The notes beneath the pieces were generated by a model. That model did no database searches. It had not been told where the DNA came from and saw only the letters and a list, made by a program, of their open reading frames with translations. From positions 1 through 64,000 of the forward strand of contig CAMCDA010000003.1 in assembly GCA_945873195.1 (NCBI GenBank): a DNA stretch of 64,000 nucleotides, in the 5' to 3' direction. Positions 42,445 through 50,924 of this stretch are shown in pieces; the stretch's first letter is position 1, and each line of letters begins with the position of its first letter. Both the position numbers and the translations under genes were made by a program. Source of the stretch: Asaia bogorensis (lineage in GTDB: Bacteria > Pseudomonadota > Alphaproteobacteria > Acetobacterales > Acetobacteraceae).

Positions 42445-43512
42445 TCAACCGCCTCCGTCATGCGCTGGGGCGGAGAAGGGGGTCGGCCGGGGCAACGGGA
42501 CGGGCGCGCCGCGCTGGGCGCCGCCGAGCATTGAGCCGCTGCTCGTGGCGCTCAGGGGGGCGCTCAGGGGGGCGCCCAGGGGGGCGCCCAGGGGCGCGGA
42601 GACAGGCTGGTAGGCGTTGGGTTGCGCGGGCTGCGGGCGGGTGGTGGGCGCGATATAGGGGCGGGGCGCGGGTTGCGCGCTGGCCTGCACCATGGGGGCG
42701 CCGGCGCCCTGCGCCATGGGCGTGCCGGCGCCAGGGGCAACGGGGCGCGGCGGCGGGGTTTGCGGCGAAGCGGCTGCTTGCAGCGGCGGTCTTGGCGCGG
42801 ATGCGACGCGAGTCTCGGTTGGCCTGGTCTCGTTGGTCCGCGTTTCGGCGGGACGCACCTCGGCGGGACGGGGGGCGGGGCGTGGGTCGGCCTGGGCTTG
42901 CAGCGGCGGACGGATCGCCGGTGCTTCGGGACGGGGTGCTTCGGGGCGCGGGGCGGCCATCTGGGTGGGCGGCGCGGGCTGGGCGGACGGCGCGGGACGG
43001 GGCGTGGTGGCGGCGATCGCGCCGGCGGCCGTGGCCGGCTGGGCGGCGAAGGCCGGCGGCGGCACCATTTGGGGCGGCAGCGGCAGCACTTCCTCGGCGA
43101 CGATCACCGGGGCCGGCTCCTCGGTGGCGCGGGGTTCGGCCGATGTAACGTCGGTGACGGGCTGGCCCATCAGGGGGGAGCCGCCGGCGGGGGCCTGGAT
43201 GGGGGCGGGTTCCGGTTCGGGCGCGCGGGGGGCCGGCAGCCGGCCGGCGAGGTCGGCCATCGTCGTGAACTGCGGCGGCGCCAGGGGCTTCAGGGCCAAA
43301 TAGCGGTCGGCGAACTGGCGCAGGCGCTCGGGGTCGTTCAGCAGGGTCCATTCGGCGTGCAGCAGGCGTGTGTGATCGGTGATTGTTGTGGTATCGCGCG
43401 CGATCTTCTCGATCCGGCGGTCCAGCATCAGGACCGCGTTCTTCGCGTAGTACATATAGATGCCCGACAGAATGGCCATCAGCGCGGTGATCAGGGTGAT
43501 CGGACGGATCAT
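42445..43512 (-). CDS. ftsL: Cell division protein FtsL with long Pro-rich extension
   Basis: FtsL is a small bitopic divisome protein that activates FtsWI. The first 75 residues look normal: a transmembrane helix ([19 protein letters not shown], about residues 5-23), a coiled coil and the segment [23 protein letters not shown]. The remaining 270 residues are a Pro/Ala/Arg-rich, probably disordered extension, including a repeated APLG/APLS tetrapeptide encoded by a 12-bp tandem repeat. Typical FtsL is 90-130 residues, so the extension is unusual. It overlaps rsmH by 4 bp. Confidence 0.88.
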   Translation of the reverse strand: MIRPITLITALMAILSGIYMYYAKNAVLMLDRRIEKIARDTTTITDHTRLLHAEWTLLNDPERLRQFADRYLALKPLAPPQFTTMADLAGRLPAPRAPEPEPAPIQAPAGGSPLMGQPVTDVTSAEPRATEEPAPVIVAEEVLPLPPQMVPPPAFAAQPATAAGAIAATTPRPAPSAQPAPPTQMAAPRPEAPRPEAPAIRPPLQAQADPRPAPRPAEVRPAETRTNETRPTETRVASAPRPPLQAAASPQTPPPRPVAPGAGTPMAQGAGAPMVQASAQPAPRPYIAPTTRPQPAQPNAYQPVSAPLGAPLGAPLSAPLSATSSGSMLGGAQRGAPVPLPRPTPFSAPAHDGGG

Positions 43513-44462
43513 CGGTTGCCCCCTTCCTCGGCGGGCGCTTGCAGGCGTTCCAGCGCGCGCAAACGGGCGCTGCGGGCGCGCGGATTGGCGGCGGTTTCGG
43601 CCGAGGTCGGGCGCAGGGCCTTCGACGTCAGCAACCGGAAGTCGGCGCGCGGGCGGGTCATCAGGCCGCGCGGATCGTGGCGGGACGGGGCGGGCATGCG
43701 GCCAGCGGCCTCGACCATGAAGCGCTTGACGATGCGGTCTTCCAGGCTGTGGAAGGACACGACGACCAGGCGTCCGCCGGGGGCAAGCAGGCGGGTGGCC
43801 TGGTCCAGGGCGCGTTCGATTTCCCCCAGCTCGTCGTTCACCTTGATCCGCAGCGCCTGGAAGCTGCGGGTGGCGGGATCGTTGCCCGAGGCGTCGCGCG
43901 GCAGGACGGAGCGGATGATGGAGCCGAGGCGGCCGGTCGTCTCGATCGGCGCGACGGCGCGTTCGGCGACGATGGCCTTGGCGATCCGGCGGGAGGCGCG
44001 TTCCTCCCCCAGGGTATAGAGAATGTCCGCCAGCGCCGCTTCCGGGGTCGTGTTCACCAGATCAGCGGCCGTCATCCCATGGTGTCCCATGCGCATGTCG
44101 AGCGGCCCATCGAGCCGGAAGGAGAAGCCGCGGGCCGGATCGTCGATCTGGTAGGACGATACGCCGAGGTCGAGCACCACGCCGTCGAGGGTGGAAACCC
44201 CCGCATCGGTCAGCAGCGTCAGCATGTCGCCGAAGCAGCCTTGCACCAGATGCAGCCGGCCGGGATGGCGGGCGGCGAGGCTGGCGCCGCGCGCGATGGC
44301 CGCCGGGTCACGGTCGATCGCCCAGACGGTGCAATCGGCGTGCTCCAGGATCGCGGCCGAGTAGCCGCCGCCGCCGAAGGTGCCATCAAGATAGACTCCG
44401 CCGGCGCGCGGATTGAGCTGTTCCAGCGCCTCGGCCGGCATGACGGAGATATGGCCGCTCAT
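43509..44462 (-). CDS. rsmH: 16S rRNA (cytosine-1402-N4)-methyltransferase RsmH
   Basis: RsmH (MraW) methylates C1402 in the ribosomal P site using SAM. The 317-residue protein has [19 protein letters not shown] at the N-terminus, the SAM motif [35 protein letters not shown] with the DMRMG segment, and the C-terminal [15 protein letters not shown]. Overlaps of 4 bp with mraZ and with ftsL show tight coupling at the head of the dcw operon. Confidence 0.97.
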   Translation of the reverse strand: MSGHISVMPAEALEQLNPRAGGVYLDGTFGGGGYSAAILEHADCTVWAIDRDPAAIARGASLAARHPGRLHLVQGCFGDMLTLLTDAGVSTLDGVVLDLGVSSYQIDDPARGFSFRLDGPLDMRMGHHGMTAADLVNTTPEAALADILYTLGEERASRRIAKAIVAERAVAPIETTGRLGSIIRSVLPRDASGNDPATRSFQALRIKVNDELGEIERALDQATRLLAPGGRLVVVSFHSLEDRIVKRFMVEAAGRMPAPSRHDPRGLMTRPRADFRLLTSKALRPTSAETAANPRARSARLRALERLQAPAEEGGNR

Positions 44463-44935
44463 GCCGCCACCTTGGCGCGCAGGGCGGCCTGCTGGTCGCG
44501 GACGCGCTGGCGGGCCTGTTCCTGGCGGGCCGCGGCGGCGCCGGGTTCCCAGATCTGGAAGCGGGAGCCGATGCCCATGAAGGCGATCGGGCCGGTGATG
44601 CCGGCGTGCTTCAGCAGGTCGTCGGACAGGACGACGCGGCCTTCCTTGTCGCTTTCCACCGGATAGGCGTTGGCGAATAGCGTGGTCGCGAGGTCTTCAT
44701 GTTCCTCGCTGATTTCGTTGAATTGTTCGAGTTCGGTGGTCAGCGCGTGGAACGCATTGACCGGCCAGGCCTCGATGCACGCATACTGGTGGGAAGGGCG
44801 GAGGACGAGGGCGACCTCGAGGTCGCCATTGTCATGTTCCCGCAACGACCGGAGGGCGGCGCGAAATGGGGCCGGGACCGATACACGTCCCTTGGAATCC
44901 AGCTTCGATTGGTGGGTTCCAAGAAATTGGGCCAT
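44459..44935 (-). CDS. mraZ: Division/cell wall cluster transcriptional repressor MraZ
   Basis: MraZ is a ring-forming AbrB-like DNA-binding protein that represses its own operon. The 158-residue protein has two tandem SpoVT-AbrB repeats, each with the DxKGR-type core: [14 protein letters not shown] near the N-terminus and [14 protein letters not shown] in the second half. It is the first gene of the dcw cluster. A putative operator of four TGGG boxes lies about 140-170 bp upstream, over the likely -10 region, which fits autorepression. Confidence 0.95.
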   Translation of the reverse strand: MAQFLGTHQSKLDSKGRVSVPAPFRAALRSLREHDNGDLEVALVLRPSHQYACIEAWPVNAFHALTTELEQFNEISEEHEDLATTLFANAYPVESDKEGRVVLSDDLLKHAGITGPIAFMGIGSRFQIWEPGAAAARQEQARQRVRDQQAALRAKVAA

Positions 44936-45073
44936 CCGGACCGGTCCGCCTCTTCCCTTGTCCGACGTTCACATGAAGGGCGGATTGCAGCCTTGCCGGC
45001 GATGGGTGCGAACAGTCCGCCCGCGAGATTCGACCCGATCGATCCGTCAGGGCATGCGCGAGGGTGCTGTGCA

Positions 45074-45124
45074 TGGGTTCCCGTGGGACAATTTGGGATA
45101 CCATGGGGAAAGCTGGTCCGTCAA
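45074..45124 (-). promoter_or_regulatory. dcw promoter with four-box MraZ-type operator
   Basis: TGGG occurs at 45074, 45084, 45094 and 45104 (plus strand), exactly 10 bp apart, the spacing known for MraZ boxes. On the minus strand a sigma-70-like promoter reads TTGACG (45124-45119), 18 bp, TATCCC (45100-45095). The array therefore covers the -10 and start region of mraZ transcription, leaving a leader of about 150 nt. Confidence 0.7.
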
Positions 45125-45249
45125 ACACTTGCTTCGGGAATTCGTGGTTTGCGGCGGTTTTTTGCCGCGTGCATCAAAGGTTTACGAAAGCGGGTTGTAT
45201 TGAGCGTGACTCGTGCACGTCCGTACCGCGAGTGTTTCTCCTCCGTTCC

Positions 45250-45282
45250 TGTTGATTACTCTGTTGATGAGTCTGTGGATAA
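45250..45282. promoter_or_regulatory. Three tandem DnaA-box-like 12-mers
   Basis: TGTTGATTACTC, TGTTGATGAGTC and TGTGGATAAC start at 45250, 45262 and 45274, a strict 12-bp period. The last contains a perfect DnaA box (TGTGGATAA, 45274-45282). They lie between the dcw promoter and the 3' end of rnpB. The other part of the 44936-45305 gap is mraZ leader. Confidence 0.55.
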
Positions 45283-45305
45283 CATAGCACAATCGGGGCG
45301 CTAGC

Positions 45306-45705
45306 GTCAGGTGGCCTGTAAGCCGGGTTCTGTCCCGCCTTGCGGCGGGGACGGCCATTCCTCTGGGACCTGCCTCGCGGCAGGCCTCACGCGACCGACC
45401 CGGACGGAGAGCGGGAATGCCCTTGTACCTCGAGGGTACACCGTCCCTATGTGGTCTTGCTCCCGGTGGGGTTTACCCTGCCGCCCCTGTTGCCAGGGGC
45501 GCGGTGCGCTCTTGCCGCACCGTTTCGCCCTTGCCCGCGGGGTGACGCGACCTTGCGCGGGCGGTTTGTTTTCTGTGGCACTGTCCCTGGGGTTGCCCCC
45601 GCCGGCCGTTAGCCGGCACCGTATTCCCGTGGAGCCCGGACTTTCCTCCATCCCCGGGTGATCCTTGCGGAAGGCCCGAGGACAGCGGCCGCCCAGCCAC
45701 CTGAC
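45306..45705 (-). ncRNA. rnpB: RNase P RNA, bacterial class A
   Basis: The catalytic RNA of RNase P, which trims tRNA 5' ends. On the minus strand the 5' part reads GAGGAAAGTCCGGGCTCC (conserved CR I) and the 3' part reads ACAGAACCCGGCTTACAGG (conserved CR V). The ends pair as helix P1: GTCAGGTGGC at the 5' end (45705-45696) with GCCACCTGAC at the 3' end (45315-45306). The length of about 400 nt suits type A. Ends are set by the P1 helix and may be off by a few bases. Confidence 0.93.
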
Positions 45706-45839
45706 GGGCGGGGCATGCGCCCTGGGCTTCGGGGCGTCAAGCGGGAGGGTTTGCTCCGAGGGGGGCGATCCCGCACACTTGACCGCGCCCGTTCCGCCCC
45801 ATACCGACCAGGGAAGGAACACAGACAGGAGGAAACCCC

Positions 45840-46880
45840 ATGCGCCTCGGCATTACCGTCGATATGTCCGGCCCACATCCCAAACTCGACATGGACCGCG
45901 TGATGGAGGCCGAACGACTCGGCTTCTCCCAGGTCTGGACCGGAGAGGCGTACAGCACCGACGCTGTCTCCCCCGTCGCCTGGATCCTGGCGCGGACCAC
46001 GAAGATCCACGCTGGCACGGGCATCATGCAGATGCCGGCCCGCACCCCGGCCTGCGCGGCGATGACCGTCCTCTCGCTCCAGGCTTTGTCCGGCAACCGC
46101 TTCATCTGCGGCGTCGGCGCCTCTGGCCCGCAGGTGGTCGAGGGCTGGCACGGCGTGCCCTTCGGCAAGCCGATGACCCGCACCAAGGAATACATCGCGA
46201 TCATCAAGCAGGTGCTGGCGCGCGAAAAGCCGCTGGAATTCCATGGCGAGATCTATGACATCCCGCTGACGGGCCCCACCGCCTCGGGCCTCGGCCGGCC
46301 GCTGCGCTCGATCGCGCATGGCAATCCGGACGTGCGTTTCTTTACCGCGTCGATCACGCCGGCCGGCCTGCGCAACTCCGGTGAGGTCGCGGACGGCAAT
46401 TTGCCGATCTTCTATTCCCCGGAACGGCCCGAGATCGTGACGGTGCCGACGATCGAGGGGCGCGTGAAGGCCGGCCGTCCCGCCGACCTGTCCAACTACG
46501 ACGTCGCCCCCTATGTCCGCGCCAAGCTGGGGCCGGACGTGCAGGCCTGCCGCGATGCCATCAAGCCGGAACTTGCCCTATACATTGGTGGCATGGGCGC
46601 GCGGAAGAAGAACTACTACAACGACGTCGCCGTGAAGATGGGCTACGAGGGCGAGGCGAAGGCGATCCAGGACCTGTACCTGGATGGCAAGCGCAACGAA
46701 GCCGCCGCCCTGGTGCCCGACGCCCTGGTGGATGAGATTTCGCTGTGCGGCCCCGCCGACCGGATCAAGGACCGGCTGGGCGCCTGGCGGGATGCCGCCA
46801 AGGCCGGCCATATCGGCACGATGGTGCTCAAGGGTGCCAGCGTGGACGCGATGCGCGTGGTCGCCGAGGCGGTGCTGTAA
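45840..46880 (+). CDS. LLM-class flavin/F420-dependent oxidoreductase
   Basis: A 346-residue luciferase-like monooxygenase-family TIM barrel. Key segments are AERLGFSQVWTGEAYSTDAV, TTKIHAGTGIMQMPARTPACAAM, FICGVGASGPQVVEGWHGVPFGKP and TRTKEYIAIIKQVL; the C-terminus has SLCGPADRIKDRLGAW. It belongs with F420-type reductases of the TIGR03559/Mer group rather than true luciferases. AGGAGGAAA precedes the ATG. It has its own hairpin after the stop, so its link to the downstream phosphonate transporter genes is uncertain. The substrate is unknown. Confidence 0.88.
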   Translation: MRLGITVDMSGPHPKLDMDRVMEAERLGFSQVWTGEAYSTDAVSPVAWILARTTKIHAGTGIMQMPARTPACAAMTVLSLQALSGNRFICGVGASGPQVVEGWHGVPFGKPMTRTKEYIAIIKQVLAREKPLEFHGEIYDIPLTGPTASGLGRPLRSIAHGNPDVRFFTASITPAGLRNSGEVADGNLPIFYSPERPEIVTVPTIEGRVKAGRPADLSNYDVAPYVRAKLGPDVQACRDAIKPELALYIGGMGARKKNYYNDVAVKMGYEGEAKAIQDLYLDGKRNEAAALVPDALVDEISLCGPADRIKDRLGAWRDAAKAGHIGTMVLKGASVDAMRVVAEAVL

Positions 46881-46899
46881 CACAACCGTCCTGAAAACC

Positions 46900-46923
46900 G
46901 GGGGCGCGACCGACCGCGCCCCC
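46900..46923 (+). terminator. Hairpin after the LLM oxidoreductase gene
   Basis: GGGGGCGCG (46900-46908) pairs with CGCGCCCCC (46915-46923) around a 6-nt loop, followed by TGATTTCC. A plausible intrinsic terminator with a weak U-tract. Confidence 0.6.
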
Positions 46924-47000
46924 TGATTTCCGCAAACTGTCACACACACCCGCCCCGGCGGGCCGTATCCGTTGCCCCGATCAAGCGGACCGGGGGATTG

Positions 47001-47798
47001 ATGCTGACGATTGAGGGGCTTTCACGGCGGTTCGGCAACAAGGTCGCCGTCGACCAGGTGGATCTCTCGATCGGACACGGTGCCTTTGTCGGCATCATCG
47101 GACGCTCCGGCGCCGGCAAGTCCACCCTGCTGCGGATGATCAACCGCCTGCAGGAACCCAGCGCCGGCCGGATTTCCTGGAACGGCAACGACGTCACCGC
47201 GCTGAAGGGTGACGCGCTGTGCGAATGGCGTGCCCAATGCGCCATGATCTTCCAGCAGTTCAACCTGGTCGGCCGGCTGGATGTCCTGACGAATGTCCTG
47301 ATGGGCCGGCTGAACCACGTGCCCACCTACCGCTCCCTGCTGCGCTGGTGGACCGAGGAGGACAAGGCGATCGCTTTGTCCGCGCTGGAGCAATTCGACA
47401 TCGGCAGCCTGGCCGCCCAGCGCGCTGATCGCCTGTCCGGCGGCCAGCAACAGCGCGTCGCCATCGCACGCGCCATGGTGCAGGAACCCGCCTTGCTGCT
47501 CGCGGATGAGCCGATTGCCTCGCTCGACCCGCGCAATACGAAAGTGGTGATGGACGCCCTGCAACGGCTGAACCGCCACTTCGGCATCACCGTGATCTGC
47601 AATCTGCATTCGCTCGACCTGGCGCGCGGCTACTGCGACCGCCTGGTCGGCATGGCCGCCGGCCGGGTCGTGTTCGACGACGTGCCCGCGGCGCTGACCG
47701 ACGATATCGCCCGCCAGCTTTATGGGCTGGAGGCCGGCGACGTCATCGAGGCCGCGGCCGAAGCGGCACCCCAGGGCAGCTTGGCCGAAGCCGCCTGA
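47001..47798 (+). CDS. phnC: Phosphonate ABC transporter ATP-binding protein PhnC
   Basis: The ATPase of a phosphonate-type importer on the inner face of the membrane. The 265-residue protein has Walker A GRSGAGKS at about residues 34-41, the Q-loop [21 protein letters not shown] typical of PhnC, the signature [15 protein letters not shown], Walker [13 protein letters not shown] and the H-loop LHSLDLA. ATG at 47001 follows GGGGG; a TTG three bases upstream is equivalent. It is the first gene of phnC-phnD-phnE-phnE. No C-P lyase or phosphonatase gene is nearby. Confidence 0.95.
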   Translation: MLTIEGLSRRFGNKVAVDQVDLSIGHGAFVGIIGRSGAGKSTLLRMINRLQEPSAGRISWNGNDVTALKGDALCEWRAQCAMIFQQFNLVGRLDVLTNVLMGRLNHVPTYRSLLRWWTEEDKAIALSALEQFDIGSLAAQRADRLSGGQQQRVAIARAMVQEPALLLADEPIASLDPRNTKVVMDALQRLNRHFGITVICNLHSLDLARGYCDRLVGMAAGRVVFDDVPAALTDDIARQLYGLEAGDVIEAAAEAAPQGSLAEAA

Positions 47799-47833
47799 TC
47801 CTTTCCCATTCCGACATCCAAAGGAACGCCGAC

Positions 47834-48748
47834 ATGCTGACTCGCCGGACGATGACGCTTGCCTTGACGGGTGCGGCCATGCTGCCCGCGACCGCTTTCG
47901 CCCAGGCCGATTGGCGGGCGCAATATCCGGAACTCGTGATCGCCATCGTGCCGGCCGAAAACGCGTCCGGCCTGGTCGATCGCTACGGCCCCTTCAACGC
48001 CTATCTCAGCAAGGCGCTGGGCGTGAAGGTCACGCTGCGGATCGCGTCCGACTATGCCGCGGCCATCGAGGGCCAGCGCGCCGGCAACATCCACATCGCG
48101 TTCTACGGCCCGTCGTCCTATGTCCGCGCCTGGACGGTCACCAAGGGCGGCGTCGAGCCCTTCGTCACCACCGTCAACGCGGATGGTTCGGTCGGCTTCT
48201 ACTCGGTCGCCTATGTCCGCGCCGACGACAAGGCACAGAAGTTGGAAGACCTGAAGGGCCGCAATCTGGGCCTGGTCGATCCGAACTCCACCTCGGGCAA
48301 CAATGTCCCTCGCTATGCCATGAGCAAGATGGGGATCGAGCCGGCGGTGTTCTTCTCCAAGGTCGTCTACGCGGGTTCGCATGAGAACGCGGTGCTCGCG
48401 CTGAAGAGCAACACCGTCGACGTGGCCTTCAACTGGTGGAACTCCGAGACCGACTCGAACTTCACCCGCATGGTCAACAAGGGCATGGCGAAGGCCGACG
48501 ACGTCCGGCTGATCTACAAGTCGCCCCTGCTCGCCGGATCGCCCTATGCCTGGCTGACCAGCCTGCCGCAGCCGCTGAAGGACGCCATCATGAAGGCGTT
48601 CGTCGAGGCCCCGAAGGCCGACAAGGCCGCCTTCGACAAGCTGTCGGATGGCAAGGACCTTGGCTTCAAGCAGGTCACCCACGCCGACTACCAGTCGGCG
48701 GTGGAACTGCAGGAGTTCGTCGACCAGCTCCGCAAGAAGCGTAGCTGA
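47834..48748 (+). CDS. phnD: Phosphonate ABC transporter substrate-binding protein PhnD
   Basis: The periplasmic binding protein of the transporter. It has a signal peptide with twin arginines (LTRRTMTLALTGAAMLPATAFA, cleaved after about residue 23) and a PhnD fold. Characteristic segments are NASGLVDRYGPFNAYLSKALGV, HIAFYGPSSYVRAW, DPNSTSGNNVPRYAM and DVAFNWWNSETDSNF. The phosphonate-ligand serines in YGPSS and STSGNN fit the family. Which phosphonate, phosphite or other ligand it binds cannot be read from the sequence. Confidence 0.94.
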   Translation: MLTRRTMTLALTGAAMLPATAFAQADWRAQYPELVIAIVPAENASGLVDRYGPFNAYLSKALGVKVTLRIASDYAAAIEGQRAGNIHIAFYGPSSYVRAWTVTKGGVEPFVTTVNADGSVGFYSVAYVRADDKAQKLEDLKGRNLGLVDPNSTSGNNVPRYAMSKMGIEPAVFFSKVVYAGSHENAVLALKSNTVDVAFNWWNSETDSNFTRMVNKGMAKADDVRLIYKSPLLAGSPYAWLTSLPQPLKDAIMKAFVEAPKADKAAFDKLSDGKDLGFKQVTHADYQSAVELQEFVDQLRKKRS

Positions 48749-48759
48749 AGCCCGCCGCC

Positions 48760-49644
48760 ATGGCGCACGCGCTGACCCGCCTGCCCGATATCCAGCTGGA
48801 CCCGCTGCGGCGGGCCTATGCGGAAGCGCGGTCGGCCAAGCGCCGGCAGGCCTTGCTGGGCGTTGTCATCCTGGTGCTGATGATCGCCATCAGCGCCTGG
48901 ACCGCCGAGGTAAGGCCGGCCACGCTGTGGCGGAACATCGACGACTTCTTCAACTATTTCATCCGGCTGTTCTTCTTCGATAACGGCGCGCCCGTCTGGA
49001 CCGATTTCGGGGAGTGGTTCTGGGGCCTGCCCGACTGGCTGTCGCAGCTTTTCGATACGATCCTGATCGCCTACCTCGCGACCTTGGCCGGATCGATCGG
49101 CGCTTTCTTCGCCTGTTTCCTCGCGGCCCAGAACCTGGGGCCGAACCCGGTGCTGCGTTCCGTCGTGAAGCGCATGCTCGAACTGTGCCGCACCGTGCCG
49201 GAGATCGTCTTTGCCCTGATCTTTGTCGTGGCGTTCGGGCTTGGCCCGGTGCCGGGCGTGCTGGCGATCGCGCTCCATACGTTCGGCGCCAATGGCAAGC
49301 TGTTCACGGAAGTTGTCGAGAACATCGACATGAAGCCGATGGAGGGCGCCATCGCGTCCGGTGGGTCCTGGACCGAATCCATCCGTTTCGCCGTGCTGCC
49401 CCAGGTGCTGTCCAGCTTCGCCAGCTACGCGCTGCTGCGGTTTGAAATCAACGTGCGCGGCGCCTCTGTCATGGGCTTTGTCGGCGCCGGCGGTATCGGG
49501 CAGGACCTGATCGAGGCCATCCGCAAGTTCTACTACACGGACGTGTCCGCCATCCTGCTGATGATCCTGCTGACCGTGTTCGTGATCGATGCCGGCACGC
49601 AACAGCTGCGCCATGCGCTGCTGGGCCGGGAGGACAGGGCATGA
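48760..49644 (+). CDS. phnE: Phosphonate ABC transporter permease PhnE (first copy)
   Basis: One of two related inner-membrane permease subunits. The 294-residue protein has about six transmembrane helices and the EAA-loop region ENIDMKPMEGAIASGGSWTESIRFAVLPQVL, with GASVMGFVGAGGIGQDLIEAI nearby. The N-terminal 40 residues are cytoplasmic and basic. It begins 11 bp after phnD, and the next permease gene overlaps its stop (ATGA). The two permeases probably form a heterodimer. Confidence 0.93.
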   Translation: MAHALTRLPDIQLDPLRRAYAEARSAKRRQALLGVVILVLMIAISAWTAEVRPATLWRNIDDFFNYFIRLFFFDNGAPVWTDFGEWFWGLPDWLSQLFDTILIAYLATLAGSIGAFFACFLAAQNLGPNPVLRSVVKRMLELCRTVPEIVFALIFVVAFGLGPVPGVLAIALHTFGANGKLFTEVVENIDMKPMEGAIASGGSWTESIRFAVLPQVLSSFASYALLRFEINVRGASVMGFVGAGGIGQDLIEAIRKFYYTDVSAILLMILLTVFVIDAGTQQLRHALLGREDRA

Positions 49645-50516
49645 CCGCGACCCACGGCCTGCGCGCCAATGCGCTGAGCGACCTGCCCGGGCTGCGCGCG
49701 CGCCACCCGGGCGTCTTCAACCCCGGCCCGATGCGGCGCGTGGTCACAATCGGCGTGCTGTCGCTGTTGCTGGGCTTTGTGGTCCTGGCGATCGTGCGGC
49801 TCGAATTTTCCTTCTCGCGCATCCTGACGGGGATGGGGGAGCTTGGCCGGATCGTTGGCCACATGATGCCGCCCGTGCCACATTCGTGGGCTCAGGCGAC
49901 CCTCTATCTGCATGCGCTGGCCGAGACGGTCGCGATTGCCTTCCTGGGCACGCTGCTAGGCGCCGTGCTGGCTGTGCCGCTGGCACTGATGGCGGCGCGC
50001 AACACAACCATCAACCGCGTGGTCCAGTTCTTCGCTCGGCGCTCCTCCGACACGATCCGCGGCGTGGATCAGCTGATCTGGGCGCTGATCTGGGTGAATG
50101 TGGTGGGTCTTGGTCCCTTCGCCGGGATGCTCGCGGTGATGACCAGCGATATCGGCAACCTGTCGAAACTGTTCTCCGAGGCGATCGAAACCGCCGACCG
50201 CAAACCGGTCGAGGGCGTCATCTCCACCGGCGGCACCCGCATGCTTGGCATTCGCTTTGGCGTGATCCCGCAGGTCCTGCCGGTGATCGCCAGCCAGGCA
50301 CTGTATTTCTTCGAGTCGAACACGCGTTCCTCGACGATCATCGGGATCGTCGGCGCGGGCGGGATCGGACTGCATCTGGCTGAACAGATCCGGACGCTGG
50401 AGTTCCAGTCAGTGGCGTTCATCATCCTGCTGATCCTGGGTGCCGTGATCGCGATCGATTATGTTTCGGGGCTGCTGCGACAGGCGATCACCGGGCGGGC
50501 GACGCTGGTTCATTAG
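49641..50516 (+). CDS. phnE: Phosphonate ABC transporter permease PhnE (second copy)
   Basis: The second 291-residue permease. It shares the core of its partner: ETADRKPVEGVISTGGTRMLGIRFGVIPQVLPV as the EAA loop and STIIGIVGAGGIGLHLAEQI near the end. The hydrophilic N-terminus (about 30 residues) precedes the first helix. The stop at 50516 is followed after only 10 bp by the end of a broken toxin gene on the other strand, which suggests that the transporter block was inserted or rearranged here. Confidence 0.93.
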   Translation: MTATHGLRANALSDLPGLRARHPGVFNPGPMRRVVTIGVLSLLLGFVVLAIVRLEFSFSRILTGMGELGRIVGHMMPPVPHSWAQATLYLHALAETVAIAFLGTLLGAVLAVPLALMAARNTTINRVVQFFARRSSDTIRGVDQLIWALIWVNVVGLGPFAGMLAVMTSDIGNLSKLFSEAIETADRKPVEGVISTGGTRMLGIRFGVIPQVLPVIASQALYFFESNTRSSTIIGIVGAGGIGLHLAEQIRTLEFQSVAFIILLILGAVIAIDYVSGLLRQAITGRATLVH

Positions 50517-50526
50517 GCGCGCTTGA

Positions 50527-50592
50527 TCACCGTGCCTCTAACGTAATCAACGGCGCCGTATCGACCACGAAAATCTTCAGATCACGCGACAT
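50527..50592 (-). pseudogene. Truncated PIN-domain (DUF3368-like) toxin remnant
   Basis: A 21-codon frame (MSRDLKIFVVDTAPLITLEAR) that begins inside the end of the antitoxin gene and stops at 50527. VVDTAPLITLE is the opening strand and first catalytic Asp of a PIN-type toxin, which normally runs to about 130-160 residues. The rest is missing; DNA beyond the stop is the convergent phnE. It is therefore best read as the 5' stump of a deleted toxin gene. Confidence 0.6.
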
Positions 50593-50794
50593 GCTTTGGG
50601 AACATCCAGGCACGCGCGCGGGCAATCTGGGCCTCTCGTCCGACCTGTGACGCGCGTGGCAGCGGCAAACCCGCTTCGCTCAACAGGCGCAGCACTTCCC
50701 CATAGGTCGCGTTGCCGAGGCGACGGCGCAGTTCAAGCGCTGTCATGCGGCCGCTCGAATAGGCCTCCAGGGCGAGTCTTGTGGTGTCATCCAC
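50582..50794 (-). CDS. UPF0175-like antitoxin (orphan)
   Basis: A 70-residue protein with a short helix-turn-helix-like N-terminus (LALEAYSSGRMTALELRRRLGNATYGEVLRLLSEAGLPLPR, in part) and a basic C-terminal segment REAQIARARAWMFP. The pattern fits small antitoxins paired with PIN/DUF3368 toxins. Its stop overlaps the start of the truncated toxin by 11 bp, the normal layout for such pairs. With the toxin gone it is an orphan, possibly kept as a regulator or simply decaying. Confidence 0.65.
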   Translation of the reverse strand: MDDTTRLALEAYSSGRMTALELRRRLGNATYGEVLRLLSEAGLPLPRASQVGREAQIARARAWMFPKHVA

Positions 50795-50924
50795 GGCTGA
50801 AACTCCAGTCCGGCGCGCATTCTATCATGTGAAGGGACGTCATACATCAAGATCGCAACCGACCACCTTGCCCCCGGACCATCCCCGAACGATGATCCCG
50901 CTCCTATCGCAAGGGAGAGAAGCA

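Noticed and set aside
45135-45160. GCGGC-T-rich-GCCGC hairpin upstream of mraZ as a possible terminator
   Set aside because: The T-run is in the loop, not after the stem, and the stem has only five pairs.
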